This document shows positions 52,010-63,952 of a DNA stretch of 64,000 bases, piece by piece. Every line of letters begins with the position of its first letter. The stretch's first letter is position 1. The notes below the pieces were generated by a model, which saw nothing but the letters and a program-made list of their open reading frames with translations, did not search any database and was not told the DNA's origin. Source of the stretch: Strongylocentrotus droebachiensis (lineage: Eukaryota; Echinodermata; Echinoidea; Camarodonta; Strongylocentrotidae); the NCBI GenBank assembly GCA_035222895.1, contig JAVYIG010005288.1:1-64000 (forward strand). The letters are read 5' to 3'. Made by a program: the position numbers and the translations under genes.

Positions 52010-52325
52010 GTGCCCAACAGAAACGCCATTACCCCTGTCCTCCGCTCTCTTCACTGGCTTCCCGTCTCTCAACGCATTATCTTCAAAATCCTGATCCTAA
52101 CTTACAAAGCCCAACATGAAAATTAATTGTATTCTATTGTATTTATATGTATTGACTAGATGTATCTGTGCTTATGTATTTTGAATTAATTGTAGGTTGC
52201 TTAGTATATATTAATTATAGTTTGTAAATATGATATTGAATGAATTATTATCTAAGTATTGCCAACTTTGTAAAGCACTTAGAAACATTGTAATAAGCGC
52301 TATAGAAATATAATGTATTATTATT
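52010..52325 (+). pseudogene. 3' end of a non-LTR retrotransposon
   Basis: The plus strand encodes LHWLPVSQRIIFKILILTYK then A, a highly typical C-terminal tail of CR1/L2-type reverse transcriptase proteins. It is followed by an untranslated tail with TTTGTAAAGCACTTAGAAAC, AAGCGCTATAGAAATATAAT and a short ATT run. Only the end of the element is present. Confidence 0.7.
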
Positions 52326-52399
52326 ATACAAGAAGCCAACATCATCATTACGATCGCAAACACTTCCAAAAATCAACCCAAGGCAGTTTCAGTATCCTT

Positions 52400-55300
52400 G
52401 TGGTTTACTATTGAAATGTGTCAGCATTACAATGACTTATTACCTCATCTGAACATGTTTCCAAAGGCAGAACAATACGGTTCTCAAATTGCCTAAAGTT
52501 GATTTTTTTTTTTTTTTTTTCATTAACGAAAGTCCTTGTGATTGTGTCGTTCTTTAAAATATTTCACGATATTGGCCGTGACAACCTCCTCAAACTTACT
52601 ATTCTTGCACAGTCCAAGTGAAATAAATGCAAGAGACAAAAGAATTAAAAGATTAAATGAACTATTTCATTTTTATTGTGAAAACTCTACTTCTGATAAC
52701 TGTAAATTACATCACTACATATCTCCTGTAATAATTAGAATAATTTCTTTACACTAATTTTTTGTCCCCAAAACGAGACCCCGACAACCTAGAAAGAAAT
52801 AGTCTTCTTTTTCACTTGACCAAAGTAAGGCAAGAAAGTCTTGATCAAATGGAAAAGACCTAGAGGGGTCAAAGGTCAAAATTACCTCAAAATGTCCATG
52901 GTATTTTGATCATGGATTTGTACCTAACAAAGAATACATCTCAAATGAGTATTCTCACTCTTATGCAATTATTTTGACATTACCACAACGTCCCAATTCA
53001 AATAATTCCACTTAAGAGTAGAAACAATTCCTAATTATGAAAATAATGATCGAATCCATACTGCACGTTATTTCGACATCTCACAAGTTCCTTGTATACT
53101 ATATTTACACACTGATTTCTGATAAATTATTGATCTTGCAAAAATGAATAATACTTTACACGTTAAATGATAGAAGTTACATCGTACATAAAGCAATATA
53201 GTTTTACACTTGTTATAACAATCCATCATGGATAGCACAATTATAATATGGTATAAATATGTATAAAAGTTGAAAGCAAACGTTCACAAACGTAAATGTC
53301 GATAGATGGTACAATGTACTATGGACACCACAACGTCTCATACAATGATACAAGATTAAATTATACAATAAATAGTTTGGTACTGAAGGGTTTAGGGTTT
53401 TGGTAAAGAAATTCACAGAGTACAACACCCGGTTAGTATGCCCTGACATCAGATTGGAACACTAAACCAGAGAATATCATATAAATCAAATCAACTTCAG
53501 ATTGGTACAAACATATAAGCCCTGTATGCAGTGAAAAAGAATCATCTATGATAATATTTGCAAGAGTTGCAATTTCTATAGTGCCTTTTCCACTGGCTTT
53601 GGGATGTCATCCGTTGACACATGCACATGAATCTCAATAATGCTTCTGGAGGTTTATATACCTCTTGAAATAAATCATTAAGACATTGACAAGAAAAGAA
53701 GAAGAAAAAAAGAAAAAAAATTACTTGAACTAATAAGTCATTAAACTAAACCACTGAAACCAAGAGGAATCATTGATATGAAACCAAATCATCTTTGGTT
53801 GGAGTTTAGACCAATATGTATTTTAAAATGTAGAAAAACGTACATATGAATTGATATCTGTGCAAGTGGGTTCACACATGGAGGCACAGAAGAAAAAGAA
53901 ACACCATTTTCATACCATATATACATAATAAAACAATACTTCCCTGTGTATACAAATAATTATTAGAGTCTGAAAAATATGGAAGCACTTCTGTTCTGGT
54001 GGAGATGATAATAATTATTGTCATATTTTCTTACAATCTCTCTTCTCTCCTCTATTTCTGTCTTTCTCTTGCTTTCTGAGCAATCTCGTAGCACAGCAAG
54101 GTATTTGTGCTCTTCAAAGGATAGATGAATGAATAAATGACCATGATAAATCAGTAGTATGTATAATATAGTTCGATATAAATGGTAGACATCTAAACAG
54201 GCAGTGCACAGCCAACAGATTTGAAACTTGTTTCTCCTTTCCTTCAAAACTTGGAAGGTTCTATTGAAGCTGAGAGACAGAGGGGCATTAATCTAACTCT
54301 CATTGCATGTTAAGGGATATGAACTAATGCCTTTCTGACTCCTACATGTAGCAATATAGTATGTTTCTTAACCTGTGGGTTGAACCAGTTGAGTAGCAGT
54401 GATTGGACTCTCAAACATTTGATCCGAGACTAGGTCCCTTCATAAATATCCATTCCAAATTCAATATTTTGAATCAATTTTCTTTACACGACATAAAACT
54501 TTCATGGATCTCAACCACTCGCTAAACAGAGCCCCTTTCAAAATTCTTTTTATCAATAACAAATGCCCCATTTCTACAGATCTTTTAAACAAGGAGAAAT
54601 CCCACTTCTTGCATTTTGGAATAAATCACTGCCCAAGTGATGGAGGTGCCTCATGAATACGTTTGGTTTGCTCTCTTGAAAAAAAACTACTTTCACCTGT
54701 GTATCATAGAATGTAACGTTGGTGCATAAATAATGAGTACATAACTTTCAGGAACACGTATCCAGCATTCCGATGGGTTTGACATTTTCGTACAAATGAC
54801 CGTTATCTGCTCATGAGCTTCTACAAACTGGCTTACAGCAGCTGATGTACACATATTCTTTCAAACGATTTGGTAGTTATTAATTCCTCACAAGCATGAA
54901 CCATTCAAATTCATTTCTTTGGTGCTTAATAAACTAACAGAATTCCTTCTTTTTAATACCATGATTTTTCCAAAAAAATAAAAAATTATCCTCTAAAGAT
55001 ATACAGTGCATTAATGTCACAAAACTATACCATGAAACTATCATTACACACAATTCAGACATCCAAATATTCTGCTTAAAAGTTTTTTTTTCTTCAAACT
55101 CAGTCATACTTTAGAAGCTTTCAATATATATTTCATCTTCATATAAATGTATAATTGATATCATACCGGTATGTGTACGTTATTATTTGAAGTATATTCT
55201 TTGGAGATGTGCAAAACCCTGACGTTTTCATTTAGCAAAAACATACTATGTGAAGCTACATGTAGGAGACAGCATATTCAGAAAGAAATGTTCCTGCATT

Positions 55301-55500
55301 CAAAACATTGATTACAAAATAAATGAAAAGTCAGATATCGTTTCCCATGCAGTATAGATGTTTCAAATCATTTAGAGTCAAGAAAGAGTATACCTTGAGA
55401 CTAATCTTTGCAAAATCCTTCTCCCCCCCCCCCCATAAACTTGTCAACGTATCACATTTCAGTCATGAATCTTGAGAATTGTTATGGCAGTAGAGTAATG
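52400..55500. other. Non-coding stretch, no gene recognised
   Basis: Three kilobases of AT-rich sequence with no splice-bounded coding signal on either strand. It might contain distal 3'UTR of ROCK (minus strand) or simple intergenic DNA. Confidence 0.35.
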
Positions 55501-55658
55501 ATTGTATCCTAGGCCCTGTCTACACGGAGTTGAGATCAATCCAGATTGATCGCAAGTCCTCCAATCAATCACAAACTAACAAAACTCCTATCTCTTCAGT
55601 ACAGAGTTGCGATTGATTTGCATTGATATTGGTGTCGATTGTAAACTGTATTGTAAAC

Positions 55659-55815
55659 TTATTGGCCCGAATTTACAAAGGAGGTTTGTCGACAAACCTA
55701 GGTTTATGTGCGTCATATGATGCGTTTTTATGCATTTTTTTTACAAACCTGAACGTTTCATATGACGCACATAAAGCTAGGTTTGTCAACAAACCTCCTT
55801 TATGTTGGGCCATTG
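55659..55815. mobile_element. Foldback element, about 65-bp arms
   Basis: Left arm TTGGCCCGAATTTACAAAGG then AGGTTTGTCGACAAACC; the right arm is its inverse, with AGGTTTGTCAACAAACCTCC then TTTATGTTGGGCCA. TATGTGCGTCATATGA occurs in both arms. Nested small palindromes (GGTTTGTCGACAAACC) sit within each arm. Overlapping frames on both strands are mirror artefacts. Confidence 0.75.
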
Positions 55816-55850
55816 AATTTAACAAGTTTGTTAGTTTTGAACAGTACATT

Positions 55851-56361
55851 AAAGGTAATACAAAGTTTTGGTATGGGGTCATGAATTTGGTTCAAATGAA
55901 CATATTGGAAGCATATGCGATCCTACAATATTCAGTGATCGTTGTCGCGGTTGAAATCGAGCCTAAAGTTATGAAATTATAAATAATTAACTCTTTATGC
56001 TGTATAGCTCCCTCTCAAGGTCAAAATATTAATTAAGCTATAAAACAATGTTTCTTGACTAAAATCGACCGACTAGCTATTCCCGTTTGGAAGTTATATA
56101 TCACAACTATATATTCAGAGATTGTCATGGTCGCAGCTACTATTGTACGGCCGTAGGCGCTATTTGAAATGTATCAAAATTTACCGGGAGCACCGGTAAA
56201 TTTTTATATTCAATATTTCTCGAAAGCCGAAGTGTTTTAGGGGCTAAATTTTCTAGTGCTTATAATACATCCACAGGAGCATCCAAATATATCAAAATTG
56301 TAAAGAATCACTATCCACCCAATTTTCAAAATTTCCCAAAACTTTGTATTACCTTTAAAAA
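55851..56361 (+). mobile_element. MITE with AAAGGTAATACAAAGTTTTGG ends, copy 1
   Basis: About 510 bases bounded by inverted AAGGTAATACAAAGTTTTGG and CCCAAAACTTTGTATTACCT. It contains ATTTACCGGnAGCACCGGTAAAT and the GTACGGCCGTA palindrome. A second copy in the opposite orientation is at 62667-63177. Confidence 0.8.
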
Positions 56362-56879
56362 ACTTGATTGCAAAACGTGGCATGCCAAATCACCCAAATG
56401 ACCTTTAACTGGTCATGCATAGATATTATCTCTGCAGTGGCTTACAAGACCAACACCAGACCGAAAACAGACCCCCTAAAATCGGTTTAAAGTCAGTTGA
56501 AGTGTGATTGAGGTATTAACTTAGACAATCGTATACCTGTATACACCATATATTTCATATAATACCTCTTCTCTGTGCGATTCCCTAAATTGACATCATT
56601 GAAGATACAGTGTATGTACATGTGCATTCATGAAAGACAGATACATGAAAATGTTCCCAACAGCATTTTTATACAGGAAGATATGGAAAAAAAATCAAAC
56701 AATCAAATTATATATGATTATTTTTCTTCAAAGAGAATGCATGCACATGAAAAAGAAACTGTATATAATCGTTATATATGTGATGGCACTATGATTTAAA
56801 TATGTGCTGAAAACCAGAAGACAAATGAAACACTGGACAGTGAGGCACATGCTTATGTAGGTGGCAAAAAAAAAGGGAA

Positions 56880-57210
56880 AGTATAAAGTGATGAGGAATA
56901 AATGAGAGAACGAGAGAAAGGATTAAAACAAGAGAAGTGGAGAAGGGAGATGAGAGAGAAAGAGGGGGAGAAGAGAGAGGGGGAAGGGAGAAGAGAGAGG
57001 GAGAGAGAGATGGGGAGAAGAGAGAGGGAGAAGAGAGAAAAGAGAGAGAAGGAGAGAGAGAGAGAGAGAAGGAGAGAGAGAGAGAGATGGGGAGAAGAGA
57101 GAGGGAGAAGGAGAAGGGAAAAGAGAGAGGGAGTGGGAGAAAAGAGAGCGAAGGGGAGAAGAGAGAGGGAGAGGGGAGAAAAGAGAGAAAGGGAGATGGA
57201 AGGTGATAAG
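56880..57210. repeat. GAGAGG/GGAGAA purine tract
   Basis: About 330 bases of nearly pure purine on the plus strand, built from AGAGAGGGAGAAG-type words. Arg/Glu or Ser/Leu-rich frames across it are artefacts. Confidence 0.85.
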
Positions 57211-57509
57211 TAAATAAGATGAAAACTGGAGGGAAAGCAATTATCCATCACTATAAAATATGAAATAATGGCCCATTTGAATAAAAGAAATCTGTCCCTT
57301 CAAGAAAGAAAAATCTTGGAACAATACAAATAAATATCAAATCACCCACAACCAAAGAGACTATTCAATGGTACTGTCTGCTGGGAGCAAGAAGGTCATT
57401 ATTACTCACTCATAGAGTTAACAACATCTGGCTCTCATCTATATATAGATACATCATACAGACAGGTTATACATCAACTTTTAAGATCTCATATACGGTA
57501 ACATGATCA

Positions 57510-57540
57510 TCACCCCCCCCCCCCCCCCCCCCCCCCCCCC
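57510..57540. repeat. Poly-C homopolymer
   Basis: An uninterrupted run of about 30 C. Length may be inaccurate because such runs are error-prone. Confidence 0.8.
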
Positions 57541-58152
57541 AAGGTAGTATAATGCTTTTGGAAGGTAACCGCAATCTCCCAGTTCTTTACATTCTGAATA
57601 AATGTATTCTGTATGTACATGTACATGTAATGTTCACCAGCTACATGATGTACTTCTCTTTTACACTACAGAATGTTCAAACAGAATTCTGCTTCTTTTT
57701 CCGGAAAGACAAGAATAACAACTTTGATTCTGGAAGAACAGCAAAGTATAATAACCTTTTAAATGTCTGTCTTTACTTTCACCTAACTTGAGAAAATATA
57801 TTTCTTACTTCCAGGAGAGTAAATGAAACCACCGCTTGTTCAAATAAACACTTCAAGATATCGTAGACATGTTAACTGACTGAATAGAGAAAATTTGTAA
57901 TGACTTGATTGGTTACAACCAGCATGAAAATACACACATGGGGCTGGTCTAGAATAGCATGCATTCTTAGTACAAAACGAGTTTATAAATCATTCACATA
58001 ATTATCAGTACTGGCTTACATGTATATCAAGACAAAGAATTCTAAATAATTTTTTTCATGAATAAATGCTGGACTACAAAATTCTACATACTCTATGAGA
58101 TACTAGAATGGGTATAGATCGATTGGTAACAAACAGAGATGGATAAATAGAC

Positions 58153-58276
58153 AAAAGCAGAGCCAATTATATACAGAGTTTGGCCAATCCAGTACAAGTT
58201 GGGCACAATATGTCATTAAGCCATGCAGAGTCCAAATGAAACCAAGTTGGCCGAACTCTGTGTATAGATGGCTCTG
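58153..58276. mobile_element. Short MITE, about 30-bp inverted ends
   Basis: Left CAGAGCCAATTATATACAGA then GTTTGGCCAA; right TTGGCCGAACTCTGTGTATA then GATGGCTCTGG. About 124 bases in total. Confidence 0.65.
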
Positions 58277-58279
58277 GAC

Positions 58280-59495
58280 AAGGGTAGAGGGCACATTCAT
58301 ATCTGTCAAGGCGATGTCATTAAAGTGCTTTAAAAAGAGGGGAAAGTTTGGATTCGTCCTTACAACAATATTTGTTTTCCCTCTGAAAAGTGTATTTTGT
58401 ACAATTTTGGTCAATTAATACTTCAACTACATGTAGTTGATATCTGACATTCAGTTTAGTATGTCTACTTGTATCAGTTGTCCTTGAACGCTTATCAATT
58501 ATTTAAACTTAACATGCACTATTGCTGACAAATTTTATGAAATTGGCCTAAGATAATACTACAGGTACCACACTTTTGAGAGGACATGTATACATGTACA
58601 TGTATAGGCCTCTAAATATCAAACAAATGTAAATTCCATAGAATATCCTCCCCTTATATTTTCTGTCTATCTATCCATCCCTTTCATTTCCTCACAATCA
58701 ATCTATCCATACATCTACATTCACAGTAGCCTGTTTATACCTCTACTTCATCCTTGATAAAAAACAAAAAGATAAATAATACTCGACTTTTTCTGTCCAA
58801 TTCATGCATTAATGATAAGAATTCATTATCCACACACTCTCTGCATTGTCTCATGCAGTTAAATTTACACTCGATAAAATGATGCAAGGAATATAAGTTA
58901 AAAGCTAAATAAGAGGGACTTATTTTACAACTAACATTACACATTTTGGATATTACTATTCCTTCTTAACTCAGATAAGGCAAATATCTCATATTTTGCA
59001 CCAAAAAGAAGGAAAAAATACAGGAAGTGTCCATCTTTGAACTCTTGGGAAAAATTTCTGATGGAAGATATTTATATATCTCGATGAAATACATCAAACA
59101 TGTATATGTACATGCAGAATGTGTAATGCTTGTTTGTACAGGGAAAAAGTAATTATCATAAGAGATATAATATATTTATCAAAGCAGGAAGCAGAATGCA
59201 TGATCATTGCTATGGATAGAGATTTAAAACAAAAATCATGGGGCAGTTTAAATTGTTCCGAGGGCATGGTGCCTTGTCTCTGGCTCCCCTTTCCATGGCA
59301 GAAAAGAGATCATAACCATAGCATCATCATCATTTTATCCATCGAGAATAAGTGACGTATCTCATGCGCTTGATACTTTATGCCAATGTTACACAACAAA
59401 AGTCTGTAGTGACTTTCATTTCGAATCAGGGACAGGGAAGAAATTATTATTACAAAAGAACAAAAATATATTTGTTGGTTCTGAAATTGACCATT
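58280..59495. other. Non-coding, no feature recognised
   Basis: AT-rich sequence, possibly part of the ROCK 3'UTR on the minus strand. Short frames have no support. Confidence 0.3.
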
Positions 59496-59499
59496 GATG

Positions 59500-59668
59500 T
59501 ACAGTCTAATCTCTCTATAAAGGCCACCTGTCCATAGCAGTCACCCATATTTCCCCCCTCTAGAAGAAAATGTGTGTTGTAGTAACGGTCTAATAAGGCC
59601 CCCTGTCTACAATGGCCACTTGTTATGTTTCCCTTAGGTGGCCTTAATATACAGGGATGACTGTATTA
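59500..59668. mobile_element. MITE with TACAGTC ends
   Basis: Left TACAGTCTAATCTCTCTATA then AAGGCCACC; right is the inverse GTGGCCTTAATATACAGGGA then TGACTGTA. Internal ATAAGGCCCCCTGTCTACAA is a partial internal copy. The window end (63953 onward) starts another member. Confidence 0.65.
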
Positions 59669-60441
59669 TTCAAGGCATCAGTGCTTTAATACTACTAGAC
59701 AATGTATCTCTTTTTGTCAGATAATGCATGCATCGTTGTTAACAGAGACAAGCAAATGTGAAAGAGAGAGAGAGCAACCGTTACTATACCGGTACATGCC
59801 CCATATTTAAAAACATTTGCAAGTTTTCTCAAAGTTTGCAAGCGTAACTAACACACGCACACCAGAACTGAGTGCATCTCGTTACCGTCGTGTGCAGCCC
59901 AAAATGCTTTGGCAATGAGAACAGACCTTGACTTGAAGGCCGCCCTCTCTCAGCCTGTGGCAGGTGCGCTGAAAGAATAACGAAGAGTCCATACATGTCA
60001 ATGGCACGACCAGTCCCAAAGGGGCAATCTCAACACACTGTAACAAACATTTTTCTTGCTACATATACAATGTGGATCTCAAAACGGCTATAACCTGACA
60101 AGGGAGTTCTTTCTCTGTTTGGCCCAATGGATACTGTCATTTGGGCGGTGTCTCCAGGGGCTTAGGCAGAGGCTATGGGATGGTGCCTTCGACAGCCCTG
60201 ATGTATCTAAAATCGACAACATGGAGGCCAAGATATCACCATCACCATGACAACATCAGATGATGCTGCCTCCTCCTTCTCCTCCTTCTCCATCCTGTCC
60301 TGAAATGCAATCACTTGAAGCCCCTGGTTCCCTGGCATGCAAATCTGGACTAGGTCATAGTTCGTTTCTTTTGTCACTTGCTCACTCTCAAAAAGCATGC
60401 TCTATCACATGATGTGGTCATGTGACATGTGATGGGCGTGG

Positions 60442-60520
60442 CTACCTCCCTCTGTTCATGCTGGAGGATGAGGCGAGGCGAGCCGGTTGGCTGACGCGAC
60501 GGTTTGCTACCACAACGTTC
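60442..60520 (-). CDS. ROCK: ROCK terminal coding exon
   Basis: Acceptor CACCTTGATCAG is followed by one base completing an Arg codon, then NVVVANRRVSQPARLASSSS then MNRGR and TAG (60444-60442). The phase (2) matches the previous donor exactly. The basic, Ser-rich tail is a plausible ROCK end. The exon is GC-rich compared with its flanks. Downstream sequence to at least 60.0 kb is probably 3'UTR. Confidence 0.7.
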
Positions 60521-63500
60521 CTGATCAAGGTGGTGAAAGTGAAAAGAATGGATACAGGGTTTAGACAAATCATGAAGGTACATGCAAGCATGAATAAAGA
60601 GACTCTGACAAATAATTTTTCAAAACCTTCGTGACCAAAAAAAGAAACACTTCAAATTGAAAACAACAGAGACTCTGACATAGAAATTGTCAAAACCTTT
60701 GTGAAGAAAAAGAAACACTTCAAATTGAAAGCAACAAAAACAGGTTCAAACAAAGCATAAAGGTATACTTGTAGGTGTACATGTATGCACAAATATACAG
60801 ACACTAACATATTCACTAACCATACAAACAAGAACGCAAATAAACATCTAAAAAAGTACTCAACCTTAGTATTGTTGAGTTGATAGATGCATCAGCCAAA
60901 GAAATAAATAATAAACAAGTAACGAAACAACTAAAGAATGCAATGACTCTCATTTTAGTGAATTGGTAGATGAAGTCCTTGGCAATGAAAATCTCTTATC
61001 TGGAATCTCTTTACTCACAACTCAACCATCCAAATAAACAAGTGAGAAAGAAAAAAAACCAAACGTGAATTATTATAATTTTTTTTGTTAAACCTATGAT
61101 TCTTACCTTGGTGAGTTGATAGAGGAAGTCCTTGGCAACGAAACTCTTTTATCTTGGATATTTCTACTCTTCTCAACAACCAAACAAGTAAATAATAAAC
61201 AACTCATCAAATGAATAAGTAAACAAACCTAGTATGCTTGCCTTGGTGAATCTACTTACTCACAACTCAACCATCCAAATTAATAAACAAGTAAAAAGTA
61301 AACAAACAAATAAACAATGACATGAGTCTTACCTTGGTGAGTTAATAGAGGAAGTCCTTGGCAATGAAACTCGTTTATCTTGGATCTGTTTACCAAGTTT
61401 ACCGATCCATCTTTGTTGTTCCTCCTTTGAGTTTGCCATGAGTAACATATGCTTGGCCGTCTCCGCATCAATGTTCACTGCAAAGGGAAAGGACATTCAA
61501 ATCAGAAATTATACAATGTCTCAACGTCCTTCCTTCCGACTCCATCTCGGGTAACAATAGATCAAATTAACACCATTCTCACTTTCAGAGGACTATAAAT
61601 CTACAGCTCTTATTTCTGTATCCCGTCACTGCAATGATGGAATCGCTGCAAACCAAAGAAATCATTTGTGAATTTAATAGTTTTCATTTTCTTTAACTTT
61701 CCCATTACTTGTGGTAGTTCTCCCTTTTTTGTAAACTTAACTAGTGATGAAATACATGATGTTTTTAATTTTTGAAGTTACCTATGACAGCAGGAACCCC
61801 TGTATAATCAGTGAGCACATGTAGGTCTTAAAAAAGACTACAAAAGAATTTAATCTCTAGTTCCCTTCTCTCAGAAATTCCTTCTGACCACATTAAAAAA
61901 TAGAGAGATATCTTACCTTTGCACGGAGGGCAAAACTCTTCTTGTTTGTCATAATGCTCCTTATGTACTTTTAGACGACATACTGTAAAACAAAAAAGAT
62001 CACAAACATCAAAGACATGATTTCTGAAGCTCATATTTTGAATACAGTACTACAACATGAAACTATATGTGTGCTATTATACATACAGAGCAAGATGTAT
62101 TTCTTTGATCGGTGCATGTACACTTTAAATCAGAGAACTCTCACAAAAAGCTCGAAGGCTTTACCAAAACAATGCAACAACTTGTTAAGCTTGGAATCAC
62201 AGAGTATGACTGCATGGTAGAAATACTCCCTAGGGAGTGGAGATTGTGCACATTGCGCACAAATGAATCTGATGACAGGGGTAATAATATCTGTAAAGCG
62301 CTTAGAGACGGTAGTTCGTGATAACAAAAAATAATAATAACATTCATAATGCGCACATATCCACCCCCAAGGGATGCTCAAGGCGCCTTAACAAACTTGG
62401 AAATTATTACCCCTGCTTTAGCTGCGCTGCCATAACGGCGCTCTAGCATTTCAAGGAATATATAAATCTAGATTATTACTATTTTCCGATACTTACATTT
62501 ACATTCCAAGGCTGGTGGAGGCCTGACTAAATGACTGAGGGTCTTGCTGCAACACTCACACGTCGTAGGCATGTGGAAGTGAACGACGGTGAATTTATGA
62601 TTCTTGTGGACGATGGTGCCTTCCTCATCTCCCTGTCGACAACAGAAAACAATAAAATCAAGTTGTTAAAGGTAATACAAAGTTTTGGGAATTTTTGAAA
62701 ATTGGATGGTGGTGATTCTTTTCAATTTTGATATATTTGGATGCCCCTGTGGATGTAATAAAATCACTAGAAAATTTAGCCCCTAAAACACTTTTGCTTT
62801 CGAGAAAAATTGAATATAAAAATTTACCGGTGCTACCGGTAAATTCTGATAAATTTCAAATAGTGCCGTACGGCCGTACAATGGTAGCTGCGACCATGAA
62901 ATTTTCAGAATATGTAGTTGTGATATATAATTTCCAAACAGGAATAGCTAATCGGTCGATTTTAGTCAAGAAACATTGTTTTATAGCCTAATTAATATCT
63001 TGACCTTGAGAGGGAGCTATACAACATAAGGAGTTTATTATTTATAATTTTATAACTTTGGGATCGATTTCAACTGCGACAACGATCACTGAATATTGTA
63101 GGGTCGCATATGCTTCCAATATGTTCATTTGAACCAAATTCATGACCCCATACCAAAACTTTGCAATACCTTTAATGTCTTTTTATTGGAGGTGAATAAA
63201 AAAAATTATACTCAATTAGTCCGTAACTCATGAATTACATTTACATTTTAAATCAATTTTTGATTGGTTTATCATACCATGACACCAAGAAACTTTTAAA
63301 AGGAAGATAAGCATATAAATCCCTTATATTGGCAAAATGCTGAAAAGGTCTAAATCAGAATTTCACCATACAAATTGGGCAATTTACTTAACATTTGGAC
63401 ATACATGTAATTTCTGTCAAGATATAGTCTTCTTCAGCACATGGCCTTTTGTTTGAAGAAAACACATTTTAGGACAAATATCAGTGTTACTGTACCAATT

Positions 63501-63891
63501 TGCAGAAAAAAGGGGATCAATCTAAACCTTCAAAAACTGAAATTTCTGTCCATAATTCTTTCCACCTGAATTTTTTATTACAACAAATTTGCATTAAACA
63601 GCAAAATACCAGTGTTGCTAATTTAAAGTTATTTCCAGTTACATTAACTTTTATTTTAAAAGGTAGCAATAACAGTAAAATATCAGAATTGCAACTTCGA
63701 ACAAGAAAAAAAGTTATATTAGGTCATGAAAAAACAAACCAACCTGTCCTGGGTTTTCATTGGCTTCGTCTGGGACCATCCTTCTGTTCTCACCCTCCCC
63801 TGCATAGAGAAGCTGGAAGATTCTTGGGATATCCCGAGCCTCGGCACGGATCACATCGCCCTGCGTCACCGCTCGCACGTGGAAGAGTTTA
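60442..63891 (-). CDS. ROCK: Rho-associated protein kinase (ROCK), last five coding exons (5' part outside window)
   Basis: Exons 63891-63744, 62632-62497, 61982-61917, 61477-61333 and 60520-60442 splice in frame with GT-AG sites. They encode the C-terminal PH domain split by a C1 zinc-finger, then a short basic/Ser tail and TAG. ROCK is a cytoplasmic Ser/Thr kinase activated by RhoA that controls actomyosin contraction; this region binds lipids and folds back on the kinase domain. The kinase, coiled coil and Rho-binding regions lie beyond the window end. Introns hold a MITE and other repeats. The terminal tail differs from the vertebrate one as I remember it. Confidence 0.9.
60950..61011 (-). 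pseudogene. Extra copy of the ROCK exon end, with its own stop
   Basis: The minus strand reads IPDKRFSLPRTSSTNSLK then TGA, a close copy of IQDKRVSLPRTSSINSPR at the end of exon 61477-61333. The donor of the original is lost (CACTAAAATGAG instead of CACCAAGGTAAG). It could be a dead duplicate or an alternative C-terminus. Confidence 0.5.
61107..61169 (-). pseudogene. Extra copy of the ROCK exon end, donor intact
   Basis: Reads RNIQDKRVSLPRTSSINSP followed by AG|GTAAGA, keeping both coding sequence and donor of the genuine exon. Only a weak acceptor (GAAGAG|T) lies upstream; if used, the piece would be a phase 2-2 cassette. The surrounding introns share CTCAACCATCCAAAT and AATAAACAA words, showing that the duplication includes flanks. 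Another degenerate fragment lies near 61228-61250. Confidence 0.5.
61333..61477 (-). CDS. ROCK: ROCK exon: second half of PH domain
   Basis: Acceptor CCCTTTGCAG and donor CCAAG|GTAAGA bound 145 bases (phase 1 in, phase 2 out). It reads NIDAETAKHMLLMANSKEEQ then QRWIGKLGKQI then QDKRVSLPRTSSINSP. M-L-L-M-A-N-S-x-E-E-Q-x-x-W is the C-terminal PH helix of ROCK kinases. Confidence 0.9.
61917..61982 (-). CDS. ROCK: ROCK exon: end of C1 domain
   Basis: Acceptor TTTTACAG and donor AAAG|GTAAGA bound 66 bases, phase 1-1. It reads CRLKVHKEHYDKQEEFCPPC then K. With the preceding exon it completes C-K-L-C-x4-H-x2-H-...-C, the atypical zinc ligand set of ROCK C1 domains. Confidence 0.9.
62190..62450. repeat. 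Interspersed repeat in ROCK intron
   Basis: Contains CTGTAAAGCGCTTAGAGACG and GCGCACATATCCACCC, CAAGGGATGCTCAAGGCGCC, words with the style of common invertebrate interspersed repeats. Borders not determined. Confidence 0.35.
62497..62632 (-). CDS. ROCK: ROCK exon: start of C1 domain inserted in PH domain
   Basis: Acceptor TTGTCGACAG and donor AAAT|GTAAGT bound 136 bases (phase 0 in, 1 out). It reads GDEEGTIVHKNHKFTVVHFH then MPTTCECCSKTLSHL then VRPPPALECK. H-K-F ... C-x2-C ... P-P-P-A-L-E-C is the ROCK C1 signature. Confidence 0.9.
62667..63177 (-). mobile_element. MITE with AAAGGTAATACAAAGTTTTGG ends, copy 2, in ROCK intron
   Basis: Reverse-oriented copy of 55851-56361: AAAGGTAATACAAAGTTTTG at the left, CCAAAACTTTGCAATACCTT at the right, with GTGCTACCGGTAAATT and GTACGGCCGTACAATGG inside. 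An 87-codon open frame inside is not a gene. Confidence 0.8.
63744..63891 (-). CDS. ROCK: ROCK exon: first part of PH domain
   Basis: Acceptor CTCTATTACAG and donor ACAG|GTTGGT bound 148 bases (phase 2 in, 0 out). It reads KLFHVRAVTQGDVIRAEARD then IPRIFQLLYAGEGENRRM. K-L-F-H-V-R-x-V-T-Q-G-D-V-x-R-A is highly characteristic of ROCK1/ROCK2. It is the most N-terminal ROCK exon in the window. Confidence 0.92.
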
Positions 63892-63952
63892 CTGTAATAG
63901 AGATGAATAATGAATGATGAAGGATGGTGATATTTGAATCTTTAGCACCAAG

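Noticed and set aside
62728-62991. 87-codon plus-strand frame
   Set aside because: Entirely inside the MITE copy 62667-63177 and broken in the other copy.
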